DNA of 64,000 nucleotides from Persicitalea sp963716085 (GTDB lineage Bacteria > Bacteroidota > Bacteroidia > Cytophagales > Spirosomataceae): the NCBI GenBank assembly GCA_963716085.1, contig OY970288.1, forward strand, positions 1,736,001 through 1,800,000. The letters are read 5' to 3'. Below the pieces are notes generated by a model. It worked only from the letters and a program-made list of their open reading frames with translations. It did not search any database and had not been told where the DNA came from. The first letter of the stretch is position 1, and each line of letters begins with the position of its first letter. The position numbers and the translations under genes are program-made. Below are positions 29,269 to 38,292 of the stretch, in pieces.

Positions 29269-30081
29269 CTACATCCAGTTCATCGGACTCTGCAAGCCCT
29301 TGTAGCTCTTCAAATCCATGTCCAGCGAACCGATCCAGAGATCTACTTCTATTTTTACGGGTACCTTGTTCACATCGTCCGACACCCAAATGTTGATAGA
29401 CTCCTCCCCCTTGAAAAACTTATTGCTGGGCATGATGGGGTTTAGTTTCAGAACTTTGATCCGGCCAAACTTGGTCTTGATTTCGTCCTTACCCCGATAC
29501 CTCACCTTCATCGGATAGATATCTCCGTTAAAAAAAGTGGGCACTTCGACACTCTGCCCCACGCTCATGCGGTCGAAGTTGATCGTGCGCAGGAAGTAAT
29601 ACCCGCTGATGACGTCGTGGATGTTGTTGGGAGCTTTGAAGGACCTTTTCTCGACCTTGTTAACCTCGGAATAGACCACGTTGCTGCCGTGGTTGAACAG
29701 CACGGTCTCCTCCTTGCGGAATTTCCCCTCCTCTATTTCCTGCTTGAACATCTGCGGCAGAATAGCCGAGGTGTCGATGTAGGAGCGCCACTGGTCGCGG
29801 ACGCGCGAGACAAGGTCGAAGGCGCCAACCGTGCGGCCAAAAACGTTGACGCGGTAGCAAGGCCGGTTGTTGACGTTCACAATGGAGTTGTGGATGTCCA
29901 CCCGTGCCTCGGCGGCGTTGATAAAGCCGTAGTGAACGCGGTATTCGATCCGCTCTCCTTTACCGAAACTGGTATTGGGGATTTCACGGTAGCGGTCGTT
30001 GGCCTGGAAAGCGGTGATTCCCAGCACGGTGACGAGCGTCATCAAAAATGGTATGGCAAATTTTCTGAGGTGATTTTTCAT
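29269..30081 (-). CDS. DUF3108 family protein
   Basis: 270 residues with an N-terminal signal segment (8-24). The DUF3108 pattern is seen: GERIEYRVHYGFINAAEARVDI at the start, SRVRDQWRSYIDTSAILPQMF in the middle, and VDLWIGSLDMDLKSYKGL at the end. These are periplasmic LolA-like beta-fold proteins of unknown role. It converges with the beta-propeller gene across a 31-bp gap and is preceded by the aminopeptidase gene. Confidence 0.85.
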   Translation of the reverse strand: MKNHLRKFAIPFLMTLVTVLGITAFQANDRYREIPNTSFGKGERIEYRVHYGFINAAEARVDIHNSIVNVNNRPCYRVNVFGRTVGAFDLVSRVRDQWRSYIDTSAILPQMFKQEIEEGKFRKEETVLFNHGSNVVYSEVNKVEKRSFKAPNNIHDVISGYYFLRTINFDRMSVGQSVEVPTFFNGDIYPMKVRYRGKDEIKTKFGRIKVLKLNPIMPSNKFFKGEESINIWVSDDVNKVPVKIEVDLWIGSLDMDLKSYKGLQSPMNWM

Positions 30082-30105
30082 TTTTTCTTGGCTAATGTCG
30101 GCTAC

Positions 30106-31179
30106 TCACAAAGAAGGATATTTCTTTTTAAGATAAGCCATGTATTTCTTGAAGTCGCCGTTGAATTTGTTCACAAACTCCCGGCGAAATTCATTCTGCT
30201 TGGACTTGTAGGTCTTGTACCCAACAAAATACGCGTTGTTGGGTAGCTCGGATTCCGGCTTTTCAGGAACCGAACGGAGCGTATCGGCCACGCCCGTGCT
30301 GTCCGCGTCACTAATGAACGACACCCGTCCGGCAAGTAGTGTGTCGGCGGTATTGACGATCCGCCGAATCAAACTTCCTTTCAACGCGTCCTTACGGGAC
30401 TCTACCTTTTGGTCTTCAAAGGTCGCGTACAAGCTGTCGAGCTGGGTTGCGCCACGCAGGATATGCTGCGCGTAGGCATCGTTGTACTTCTTGGAGAACT
30501 CGTACTTTCTAAGCTGCTCCGAGTCCGGCCCGTACTTCTTGGTCAAAAAACGGACCGCCCCCCAATCGCCGACGAAGCTGGCCAGGTTTTCATTCAGCTC
30601 CAGGTTGCCTTTGACGAAAAGCGTGCCGTGGGTCAATTCGTGCAAAATCAGGTTGGCGAGGCTGCCTTCTGATCGGTAGAGCATGCTGGATAAGATCGGG
30701 TCTTTCAGATAACCTAATGTGGACCAGGCCGATACCTGGTTTATGTCGGTATCGTAGCCTTGTTCGATCAACTGAGCTTCCTCCCCGTTGGCTTTGTCCT
30801 CCTCAAAAAAACCTTTGTAGGGAAACGCGCCTACGATCGGAAATTTCCACTCCCTGGCTTCCAACTTGTAACGCGGCGAGGCCGTAATCACCCACAGGAT
30901 GGGCTTTCCGTGCTGGTCGTAGAAGGTCGTGTAATTATCCGAAGGGGTCAACCCGAGTTCGTCCACGCCAAACTGCTTTATTTCTTCGATGAGCCGAATC
31001 TTGGTCTTCAAGGAATCGGGTACGGTAGGGCTTTGCAGCACATCCTCCACGTCGGCGACTTTCATCAGGATGCTAATTTGGCCTTTGGCCTGCATCCAGC
31101 CGTATTGGAGTTCATCGCGGTAGAATAACGCAACCAAGAAGAGTATCAATAAGGCCCAGAGGGCTAATTTTTTGAGCAT
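30106..31179 (-). CDS. Membrane-anchored zinc aminopeptidase (COG4324-type)
   Basis: The ATG at 31179 gives 357 residues with a single N-terminal membrane anchor (residues 4-19). The HELTH zinc motif is at about 180-184 and the third ligand Glu in NENLASFVGDWG near 197. The GYFDTDINQVSAWSTLGYLKDP-like segment before it (here starting GYDTDINQ) is diagnostic of the family. It probably acts in the periplasm on peptides. A longer start at 31233 is possible but would precede the anchor by 18 polar residues. Confidence 0.82.
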   Translation of the reverse strand: MLKKLALWALLILFLVALFYRDELQYGWMQAKGQISILMKVADVEDVLQSPTVPDSLKTKIRLIEEIKQFGVDELGLTPSDNYTTFYDQHGKPILWVITASPRYKLEAREWKFPIVGAFPYKGFFEEDKANGEEAQLIEQGYDTDINQVSAWSTLGYLKDPILSSMLYRSEGSLANLILHELTHGTLFVKGNLELNENLASFVGDWGAVRFLTKKYGPDSEQLRKYEFSKKYNDAYAQHILRGATQLDSLYATFEDQKVESRKDALKGSLIRRIVNTADTLLAGRVSFISDADSTGVADTLRSVPEKPESELPNNAYFVGYKTYKSKQNEFRREFVNKFNGDFKKYMAYLKKKYPSL

Positions 31180-31446
31180 AGAATTTAAGTTCTCCTTGCC
31201 CGCTGTTGTTTTGCTCACGTTGGTTCGAGGCATTCGGCAGGTTTGGGTTTAACAACGCGAAGCAACTAAAAATTACTCAGTTGCCCGCAAGATTAAAAAA
31301 CTATTGACTATGATATAAATATTGGTTGGCTATGTCATTAATTAAACATATCTTTACACTTTAATTTAAACATACCAAGTAGTGGGTTTAGGCGTATCTT
31401 TCGCGACCCTTATTTTGTTAACAACAAACTTCTCAAACATCCCTTT
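31180..31446. other. Divergent region before recA
   Basis: 267 bp, AT-rich from 31280; holds the recA promoter (31326-31356). No SOS box of the LexA types I know was recognised. Confidence 0.6.
31326..31356 (+). promoter_or_regulatory. recA promoter
   Basis: TTG (31326-31328), 20 bp, TATCTTTA (31349-31356), one mismatch to TAnnTTTG, leaving a leader of about 85 nt. Confidence 0.55.
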
Positions 31447-32532
31447 ATGGCACAAGCTAGTGATGCAGACAGCAAAATGAAAGCGCTGCAGACCACCCTC
31501 GAAAAACTTGATAAAACCTACGGCAAAGGCACCGTCATGCGCCTGAGTGACAGCAAAGTACTGGACGTTCCGACGATCTCGACGGGTTCGCTCGGTCTGG
31601 ATTTGGCGCTCGGTATCGGTGGTATGCCCCGCGGTCGCGTGGTCGAAATATACGGCCCCGAAGCCTCCGGTAAAACCACCCTGGCCATGCACTGCATCGC
31701 CGAAGCGCAAAAAGGCGGTGGCCTGGCTGCCATCGTCGACGCCGAGCACGCCTTCGACCGCACCTACGCCGAGAAACTGGGCATCGATACCAAAAACCTC
31801 CTGATCTCGCAGCCCGACAGCGGCGAACAGGCCCTCGAAATCACCGAACACCTTATCAGCAGCGGCGCGATCGACATCATCGTCATCGACTCCGTGGCCG
31901 CCCTCGTGCCCCGCGCCGAGTTGGAAGGTGAAATGGGCGACAGCAAGATGGGCTTGCAGGCCCGCCTGATGTCGCAAGCCCTGCGGAAGCTGACGGGCGT
32001 CATTAACAAGACGGGTTGCTGCTGCATCTTCATCAACCAGTTGCGCGAAAAAATTGGCGTCGTGTTCGGCAATCCCGAGACGACCACGGGTGGTAACGCC
32101 CTGAAGTACTATTGCTCCGTTCGCCTGGACATTCGCCGCGTAGGGGCCATTAAGGAAAGCGCCGACAATATTCTCGGTAACCGGACCCGCGTGAAGGTGG
32201 TAAAGAACAAACTCGCGCCGCCCTTCAAAGTCATCGAGTTCGACATCATGTACGGTGAGGGTATTTCTAAAGCCGGTGAAGTAATCGACCTGGCCGTGGA
32301 ATTGGACGTCGTCAAGAAGTCCGGCTCGTGGTTCAGCTACGATGGCAACCGCCTTGGGCAGGGCCGCGACGCGGTCAAGTCGCTCATCAAAGACAATCCC
32401 GAATTGATGGACGAACTGGAAGCCAAGATCAAAGCCAAGGTCAGTGGTGACCCCGAAGCCCTGGAAGATATGAGCGAACCTAATGAAGACGCCGAGGAAT
32501 CAGCCAAGGAGGTCGATAAGGCGGTTAAGTAA
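31447..32532 (+). CDS. recA: Recombinase RecA
   Basis: 361 residues, the usual length. Walker A GPEASGKTT at 70-78, Walker B-containing IDIIVIDSVAALVPRAELEGEMGD, the ssDNA-binding L1/L2 loops (SKMGLQARLMSQALRKLTG and FGNPETTTGGNALKYY), and the acidic C-terminus (residues 335-361). It catalyses strand exchange in repair and activates LexA-type cleavage. Followed by a strong terminator at 32560. Confidence 0.98.
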   Translation: MAQASDADSKMKALQTTLEKLDKTYGKGTVMRLSDSKVLDVPTISTGSLGLDLALGIGGMPRGRVVEIYGPEASGKTTLAMHCIAEAQKGGGLAAIVDAEHAFDRTYAEKLGIDTKNLLISQPDSGEQALEITEHLISSGAIDIIVIDSVAALVPRAELEGEMGDSKMGLQARLMSQALRKLTGVINKTGCCCIFINQLREKIGVVFGNPETTTGGNALKYYCSVRLDIRRVGAIKESADNILGNRTRVKVVKNKLAPPFKVIEFDIMYGEGISKAGEVIDLAVELDVVKKSGSWFSYDGNRLGQGRDAVKSLIKDNPELMDELEAKIKAKVSGDPEALEDMSEPNEDAEESAKEVDKAVK

Positions 32533-32559
32533 GTCGGAGATAGCTGGATAGAAACCAAT

Positions 32560-32589
32560 GAACCCCGTCAGTTTGGCGGGGTTCTTTTT
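32560..32589 (+). terminator. recA terminator
   Basis: GAACCCCG and CGGGGTTC pair, followed by CTTTTT-type run. Confidence 0.85.
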
Positions 32590-32620
32590 CATTGTAAAAT
32601 TTCAAATTGACAATTTTATC

Positions 32621-32827
32621 ATGGTTGTAGAGCGACAAGACAACGAAATAGTCATCCGGCTCCCAGAGTCGGTAATTGGCATGGACGAAGTTCAGAGACT
32701 TCTCGATTATTTTAGATTTCTGGAATCAAATGCCAAAAATCAGGGAACCCTTGAACAGGCTGCGAAATTAGCCGAGGAAGTAGATTCTAATTGGTGGTTG
32801 GAAAATAAGCATCGTTTTATTTCGTGA
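32621..32827 (+). CDS. Antitoxin partner of a PIN toxin
   Basis: 68 residues from the ATG at 32621. N-terminal short beta strand (ERQDNEIVIRLPESV) followed by helices (DEVQRLLDYFRFLESNAK), and an aromatic tail (VDSNWWLENKHRFIS) of the type that enters PIN toxins. The stop overlaps the toxin ATG (TGATG), a coupled arrangement. The base composition is AT-richer than recA beside it, consistent with transfer. Confidence 0.72.
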   Translation: MVVERQDNEIVIRLPESVIGMDEVQRLLDYFRFLESNAKNQGTLEQAAKLAEEVDSNWWLENKHRFIS

Positions 32828-33264
32828 TGACGGTCACAGTCGATGCAAATATCATGTTCAGCGCGGCTATATCGCCCGATAGCCGAATTGCAAAGATTCT
32901 TACAGATCCTTATTACGTAATTCGCAAGGTTAGCTGTCATTACGCAGTAATCGAGTTGTTCAAACATCAACCCAAGATTATCAAATTCGCTAAGAAAACC
33001 CTGGAAGATGTTCTTAACGATCTTTATACAATCATCAATAGCTTAGAGCTTTACAATGAAACGTTGATTGAGTCCCACCATTGGCGTGAGGCAGTTCGTC
33101 TGACAGAAGGTGTAGATAATCGGGATGTCAGCTATGTTGCGCTAACGCTCCAAACCGGAGGGTGGCTTTGGACGGGAGATAAAAAACTCATCGCTCATTT
33201 AAGGGTGTTAGGGTTTGAAAAAGTGGTAAACACCGAAGAGTTATTTCAAATGCTCAATTCTTAA
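32827..33264 (+). CDS. PIN-domain toxin (VapC-like)
   Basis: 145 residues. The PIN acidic residues are recognisable: VDANIMF (Asp6), VIELFKH (Glu about 41), GVDNRDVSYVALTLQTGGWLWTGDKKL (Asp near 98 and 118). PIN toxins are Mg-dependent RNases, usually cutting tRNA or rRNA. It forms a pair with the overlapping upstream antitoxin. Codon use is AT-rich relative to the neighbouring chromosomal genes. Confidence 0.82.
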   Translation: MTVTVDANIMFSAAISPDSRIAKILTDPYYVIRKVSCHYAVIELFKHQPKIIKFAKKTLEDVLNDLYTIINSLELYNETLIESHHWREAVRLTEGVDNRDVSYVALTLQTGGWLWTGDKKLIAHLRVLGFEKVVNTEELFQMLNS

Positions 33265-33270
33265 AGTACA

Positions 33271-33302
33271 AAAAATCCCCGCCAAACTGGCGGGGATTTT
33301 TT
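33271..33302. terminator. Bidirectional terminator
   Basis: AAAAATCCCCGCC and GGCGGGGATTTTTT form a 13-bp stem; works for the toxin gene and for the AAA gene converging on it. Confidence 0.85.
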
Positions 33303-33338
33303 ATTGAAAATCAGCTGAAAGCTGACTGCCGAAAGCCC

Positions 33339-34883
33339 TTAGAACGGCTTCCCGTCGTCTTCATCGTCAAAATCAAAGCCAAAGTCGTCTCCGTCGCCAC
33401 CCGGCCCGGAGAACATGCTGCTGACCAAGTCCTTGAAATGCGTTCCTTTATCGAGCGCCTGCTTGCCGATGAGCGAGTACTCCGCCATGCCGTGCAGGGC
33501 AAACTCCATCATGAATAGCTTTTCTTCTTTGGGTAACCGCCGCGTGAACTCATCCACGAAGTCATCCAGTCCGTCGATCGTTTTCAGGCGGGCTTCGTAG
33601 TCACGATTGGTCATGTCGCTCATCAGATCCATTTCGTTGTTGGCGCCGAACCAGTCCACGATCTTGGCATAAGGGTTGCGCTTGGATTTCTTGGCCTTTT
33701 CGGGATCGGGGAAATAATTCAGGAATTGCGTACGCAGGGCCTTGCCAATCAGGTTTTGGGCTACGATGACCGGGCCTTCCACTTCGCCTTCATAGACTAG
33801 CTCCACCTTACCACAAATAGCAGGCACCACGCCGTACAAGTCGGAAATTCGGATGTAGGTGTCCTTTTCACCATTCATCAAAGTGCGGCGCTCGGCGGCG
33901 CTCAGCAGGCTTTCGTAGGCCGAGATCGTCATCCGGGCCGAGACACCGCTCTTGCTGTCGACGTACTCGCTCTCGCGGGCCTCGAAGGCAATTTGTTCGA
34001 TCAGGGTCTTTGTCAAATCGTTTACCTTCACCAGGCTCTTTTGCTCCGGCTTCACGACCGCTTCCTGCTCGGTGATCTTCTGGCCTATCTCCAGAGTCTT
34101 GGGATAGTGCGTCACGATTTGGCTGTCGATGCGGTCTTTAAGCGGCGTGACGATGCTTCCCCGGTTGGTGTAGTCCTCGGGGTTGGCCGTGAAGACAAAC
34201 AAGATATCCAGCGGTAGGCGCAGCTTGAACCCGCGAATCTGAATGTCGCCTTCCTGCAAAATATTGAACAAAGCCACCTGAATCCGGGCCTGCAAATCGG
34301 GCAGTTCATTGATGACGAAGATACCCCGGTGCGAGCGCGGGATAAGGCCAAAGTGAATCACCCGCTCGTCGGAGTAGGGTAGCTTCAGGGTCGCGGCCTT
34401 GATGGGATCGACATCGCCGATGAGGTCGGCCACCGACACGTCGGGGGTGGCGAGTTTTTCGGTGTAGCGGTCGTCGCGGTGCATCCATGCGATGGGCGTG
34501 GCGTCGCCGTGCTCTTTGACGAGATCCTTGGCTTCGCGCGAAAGCGGGTCGAGCGGGTCGTCGTTCAGATCAGTCCCCGCCACGTAGGGAATGTGCTCGT
34601 CGAGCAGGTTCACCATCATGCGGGCGATCCGGGTCTTGGCTTGTCCGCGCAGCCCCAGCAGGTTGATGTTGTGCATCGAAAGAATGGCGCGTTCCACGTC
34701 GGGAATAACCGTATCCTCGTATCCCAAAATGCCGGGAAACACTTCCTCTTTTTTGCGGATTTTGGCAATCAGGTTGTCGCGTAGTTCTTGTTTGATGGAT
34801 TTGGGCTGGTAGCCGGCGGCCTTCAATTCGCCCAGAGTATTTATGTTCAGCAGTTGTTTTTTGTCGAGATCGGCGTAATTCAT
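33339..34883 (-). CDS. Magnesium-chelatase-like AAA+ ATPase
   Basis: The ATG at 34883 gives 514 residues. The AAA+ module covers about 45-330: NLLGLRGQAKTRIARMM as the Walker A region, GIFVINELPDL as Walker B, FTANPEDYTNRGSIVTPLKDRI as sensor/arginine-finger region. It matches BchI/RavA-like proteins that act with a VWA-domain partner as a metal-chelatase-like or remodelling complex. The matching VWA protein is probably the one at 55666, 21 kb away. The Gly/Asp-rich tail (GPGGDGDDFGFDFDDEDD) may bind cations. Confidence 0.85.
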   Translation of the reverse strand: MNYADLDKKQLLNINTLGELKAAGYQPKSIKQELRDNLIAKIRKKEEVFPGILGYEDTVIPDVERAILSMHNINLLGLRGQAKTRIARMMVNLLDEHIPYVAGTDLNDDPLDPLSREAKDLVKEHGDATPIAWMHRDDRYTEKLATPDVSVADLIGDVDPIKAATLKLPYSDERVIHFGLIPRSHRGIFVINELPDLQARIQVALFNILQEGDIQIRGFKLRLPLDILFVFTANPEDYTNRGSIVTPLKDRIDSQIVTHYPKTLEIGQKITEQEAVVKPEQKSLVKVNDLTKTLIEQIAFEARESEYVDSKSGVSARMTISAYESLLSAAERRTLMNGEKDTYIRISDLYGVVPAICGKVELVYEGEVEGPVIVAQNLIGKALRTQFLNYFPDPEKAKKSKRNPYAKIVDWFGANNEMDLMSDMTNRDYEARLKTIDGLDDFVDEFTRRLPKEEKLFMMEFALHGMAEYSLIGKQALDKGTHFKDLVSSMFSGPGGDGDDFGFDFDDEDDGKPF

Positions 34884-34964
34884 GTATTTATTTAGGAGAA
34901 ATAAAGTGTAGGGCGGTGCATGACCGCCTCTGCCTAACAAGTCAAGTTTACAAATGGTTTGCCG

Positions 34965-35771
34965 CTACATGCCGTAGAACCACATGAGCAGGCGCTCGAA
35001 ACTACGCTGCGGCAAAATACGGCGCAACAGGATGGCGGCTTTTTGGATGAAAGGGCCGACGGTGTAGTGCAGTTCAGGATTTTTCTTGCCGATTATGCGG
35101 GCTACCGCTCGCGCAATGACGATAGGCTGCGCTGCTCGGGCGACTTCCTCGTTGATCTGCTGGTGTATTTTGGCAAAGCGCCTGGCGTACACCGAACCTT
35201 CGGGCAACCCCACGACCAGCCGGTTTTGGTTGATGCCGGTGGCAATATCGCCGGGCAGTAAGCTGCATACCCTGATATTGAACTCCTTCAACTCCATGCT
35301 CAGCGACTCGGTCAGGATTTCCAGCGAGGCTTTAGATGCGCTGTAAACACCCCGGAAAGGCAAACCCATTTCGGCCGCAATGGAACTGATGTTGAGAATC
35401 AAGCCGCTTCGCTGCTCCCGGAAAAAGGGAATTACGGCGCGGCAGACGCGTAACATCCCGAATACATTGGTATTGAACACTTCCTGAATAAGCGCGTCGC
35501 TCGTCTCTTCCAACGGCCCCACGATGCCTAGTCCGGCGTTATTGACAAGAATGTCGATACGTCCTGCCTTGTCTAAAACCAGATTTACGGCCTCGATGAC
35601 TGACGCGTCATCCGTGACGTCCATGCAGACCCATTCAAAGTCAGCCTGTGTCGGCTGGCTTCGACTCGCGCCGAACACCCTGTAACCCTTTCCAACCAAA
35701 TACTCCGCTGTACTCCGCCCGATGCCCGACGAGGCACCCGTGATGAGTATGACTTGGGAAGTAGCGGACAT
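34965..35771 (-). CDS. SDR-family oxidoreductase
   Basis: 268 residues. Rossmann motif TGASSGIG at 11-18, NNAG at 77-80, Ser about 130, and the catalytic YSASK with Tyr143 and Lys147: a complete classical short-chain dehydrogenase active site using NAD(P)H. The substrate cannot be inferred. It is followed by the AAA gene and preceded by the rny terminator. Confidence 0.88.
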   Translation of the reverse strand: MSATSQVILITGASSGIGRSTAEYLVGKGYRVFGASRSQPTQADFEWVCMDVTDDASVIEAVNLVLDKAGRIDILVNNAGLGIVGPLEETSDALIQEVFNTNVFGMLRVCRAVIPFFREQRSGLILNISSIAAEMGLPFRGVYSASKASLEILTESLSMELKEFNIRVCSLLPGDIATGINQNRLVVGLPEGSVYARRFAKIHQQINEEVARAAQPIVIARAVARIIGKKNPELHYTVGPFIQKAAILLRRILPQRSFERLLMWFYGM

Positions 35772-35810
35772 GGAGATGGGTAAAGGGGAAGGGCAAAGAT
35801 ACCTGAAAGA

Positions 35811-35853
35811 AAAAACCTACGGTCTTTCTTGCGAAGGCCATAGGTTTTTTAAC
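35811..35853. terminator. Terminator after rny
   Basis: AAAAACCTA and TAGGTTTTTT flank an imperfect inner stem (GGTCTTTC/GAAGGCC); T-runs on both strands. Confidence 0.7.
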
Positions 35854-35869
35854 AAAAACTGCACCAGCC

Positions 35870-37435
35870 CTACCGGGCGTAGGCTACGGAGCGCATTTCG
35901 CGGATCACTGTCACCTTGATTTGACCGGGATACTGCATTTCTTTTTCGATTTTCTGGGAAATATCGAACGACAGCAGCCCGGCTCTGTCGTCGCTTACGT
36001 TCTCGGCGTCCACAATTACGCGAATTTCGCGGCCGGCCTGAATGGCGTAGCACTTGTCCACCCCGTCGAAGGCCGTGGCCAGATCCTCAAGATCGCGCAG
36101 CCGTTTGATGTACGACTCCATCATCTCGCGCCGTGCGCCGGGCCGTGAGCCGGAGATGGCATCACACACCTGGATGATGGGCGAGATGAGGCTGGTTTTT
36201 TCAATTTCGTCGTGGTGGGCACCGATGGCGTTCAGCACTTCGGGATGTTCCTTGAATTTCTTGGCTACCTCCATGCCCAGCAGCGCGTGCGGCATATCCG
36301 ATTCCTCGGGATAAACCTTGCCGATGTCGTGCAGCAGTCCGGCCCGCTTGGCGAGCTTGGCATTCAGGCCCAGCTCCGAGGCCATTGTGGCGCACAGCTT
36401 GGCTACTTCGCGGGAGTGCTGCAGCAGGTTCTGGCCGTAAGACGAGCGGAAACGCATCCGCCCGATCATCTTGACCAACTCGGGATGTAAGCCGTGCACC
36501 CCCATGTCGATGACGGTGCGCTCGCCGATTTCCACGATTTCGTCCTCGATGTTCTTGCGGGTTTTGGCGACGACTTCCTCGATGCGGGCCGGGTGGATGC
36601 GTCCGTCCTGCACCAGGCGGTGCAGCGACAGCCGCGCAATCTCGCGACGCACGGGGTCGAAGCCCGAAATGACGATGGCCTCCGGCGTGTCGTCCACGAT
36701 GATTTCCACGCCCGTGGCGGCCTCCAGGGCGCGGATGTTACGGCCCTCGCGACCGATAATCTTGCCCTTGATGTCGTCGTTTTCGATGTTGAACACCGAC
36801 ACGCAGTTTTCGATGGCGTGTTCGGCGGCGGTTCGCTGAATGGTCTCGATGACGATCTTCTTAGCTTCCTTGGTAGCCGTCAGCCGCGACTCCTCCATCA
36901 CATTTTTGATGTGCGAGGCGGCTTTGGTTTCGGCCTCGGCCTTCAGGGCGTCCACGAGTTGCTCGCGGGCCTCGGAGGCAGTCAGGTTGGCGATTTTCTC
37001 CAACTGCGAGACCTGCTGCTGAAGCATCCGGTCGGCCTCCTCGCGGCGCTTGGTGGCGGCTTCGGTTTGTTGGGTGAGGTTGGTTTTCTGGGACTCGAGG
37101 TCGTTTTCGCGGCGCTTGTTTTGCTCCATCATCTGCGAGATGGACTGCTCGCGTTGCTTCAGCTTCTGCTCATTGGTCTGCAGCAGATTTTTCTTGCGGC
37201 TGGATTCCTCCTCGAACTCTTCTTTCAGGCGCAGGTACTTCTCCTTAGCTTCGAGGATGCGGTCTTTCTTGATATTCTCGGCGCTCACTTCGGCATTGCG
37301 CAATATTTCGGCGGCGCGGCTGTTGGCTTCTTCTTCTTTCTTCTCGGAGGCTTTTTGATATAGGGCTTTAGCAATAAAAAAGCCGACGGCTGCCGCCACA
37401 ACCATTTCCAAAGTCAACATTATTAGGTCTGACAT
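35870..37435 (-). CDS. rny: Ribonuclease Y
   Basis: 521 residues with the standard layout: N-terminal membrane anchor (1-25), long coiled coil (30-200), KH domain (about 210-275, IKGKIIGREGRNIRALEAATGVEI), HD domain with LLHDIGKVYPEE and HALLGMEVAKKF. It is a membrane-bound endoribonuclease that starts mRNA decay. It follows zapA, as in many Bacteroidota genomes. Confidence 0.97.
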   Translation of the reverse strand: MSDLIMLTLEMVVAAAVGFFIAKALYQKASEKKEEEANSRAAEILRNAEVSAENIKKDRILEAKEKYLRLKEEFEEESSRKKNLLQTNEQKLKQREQSISQMMEQNKRRENDLESQKTNLTQQTEAATKRREEADRMLQQQVSQLEKIANLTASEAREQLVDALKAEAETKAASHIKNVMEESRLTATKEAKKIVIETIQRTAAEHAIENCVSVFNIENDDIKGKIIGREGRNIRALEAATGVEIIVDDTPEAIVISGFDPVRREIARLSLHRLVQDGRIHPARIEEVVAKTRKNIEDEIVEIGERTVIDMGVHGLHPELVKMIGRMRFRSSYGQNLLQHSREVAKLCATMASELGLNAKLAKRAGLLHDIGKVYPEESDMPHALLGMEVAKKFKEHPEVLNAIGAHHDEIEKTSLISPIIQVCDAISGSRPGARREMMESYIKRLRDLEDLATAFDGVDKCYAIQAGREIRVIVDAENVSDDRAGLLSFDISQKIEKEMQYPGQIKVTVIREMRSVAYAR

Positions 37436-37529
37436 ATTCTTTCTCTGTTAGGTGGTTTACGATACCGACCACCCACACGCAATTAGAATACCGAACTGTC
37501 CCGTCGAATCAAATATTTTGAGTTTTAAT

Positions 37530-37823
37530 CTACAAAGCCTCCATTAAGGTGGCATCCAAGTCGTCCATCTGCACCTCAAGTGCCGATATCATATCCTTCA
37601 GGCTCTTCTGTGATCGTTGGAGCGCCACGATGCAATCGAGCGCGGCCAAGGCCACGGCTTCCTCCGGAAGATGGTTTTTCTCATGGTGTTGTACTTTCCT
37701 GAGAAACGTATCGTACCCCTCTTGGTAGAGGGACACCTGATCGGCCGGAACGCTGAGGTTAAAGCCTTTATCAAGAATTTTTATAAATACGCCTTTGTAC
37801 GATTCAGGCCGATTCTTATCCAT
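37530..37823 (-). CDS. zapA: Cell division protein ZapA
   Basis: 97 residues with the ZapA pattern: beta-hairpin start (GVFIKILDKGFNLSVPADQ), the dimerisation helices containing HLPEEAVALAALDCIVALQ, and a C-terminal coiled coil. It promotes FtsZ bundling. It overlaps the upstream coiled-coil gene by one base. Confidence 0.85.
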   Translation of the reverse strand: MDKNRPESYKGVFIKILDKGFNLSVPADQVSLYQEGYDTFLRKVQHHEKNHLPEEAVALAALDCIVALQRSQKSLKDMISALEVQMDDLDATLMEAL

Positions 37824-38221
37824 TACATGGTGTCTTCGAGCATTTCAATGCACCGATCTATCTCAACTATATATTGTTCAACTGATTCTTTCAGTTCGGC
37901 CAATCCGTCTGTGGGGGTCAGCTTATCTCTGACAACGTTAGCAAAATTTTTAGATTTATTAAAATCTTTTTGTATTGTGATGTTCTCTTTCCTGATCTGC
38001 CGGAGCTGCTCTTCGAGCTGCCGGTTGGCCGCCTTGAGCTCGGCATTTTCCCGTTCCATCTTCGTCAAGTCCCACTTCTGCTTGCTGTTGATCGCAATCA
38101 GGTGGCCCAACTTTTCCTGAATATCTTTGACCTTTTTATTTAAACGATCGGAGCGGGAAAATAGGCATTTATTTGGTGGACAGTTGACGGTTGACGGTTG
38201 ACAGTGTGTCATCGCCTTCAA
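37823..38221 (-). CDS. Coiled-coil protein, ZapB-like
   Basis: Up to 132 residues, almost entirely heptad coiled coil (residues 25-85: KMERENAELKAANRQLEEQ). Position directly before zapA suggests a ZapB-like division partner. The first 20 residues read through a short-unit repeat (38177-38206), so the true start is uncertain and may be a non-ATG codon further in. Confidence 0.6.
   Translation of the reverse strand: MKAMTHCQPSTVNCPPNKCLFSRSDRLNKKVKDIQEKLGHLIAINSKQKWDLTKMERENAELKAANRQLEEQLRQIRKENITIQKDFNKSKNFANVVRDKLTPTDGLAELKESVEQYIVEIDRCIEMLEDTM
38177..38206. repeat. GTTGACG-unit array
   Basis: Three to four copies of GTTGACG/GTTGACA at the 5' end of the coiled-coil gene; same unit family as 3387-3411 and 51189-51231. 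Confidence 0.65.
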
Positions 38222-38292
38222 TTGCCGCTGGCTTTGACCTGCGGATGAAGATGCAATGAATCCCTCCCAACTTTTCTTTTTTTATCCAAAAA

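Noticed and set aside
30215..31128. Plus-strand frames opposite the zinc aminopeptidase
   Set aside because: The HELTH motif and membrane anchor on the minus strand identify the real gene.
37436..37529. 6S RNA between rny and zapA
   Set aside because: Only about 90 bp are available and no long rod-shaped hairpin with a central bubble is seen.
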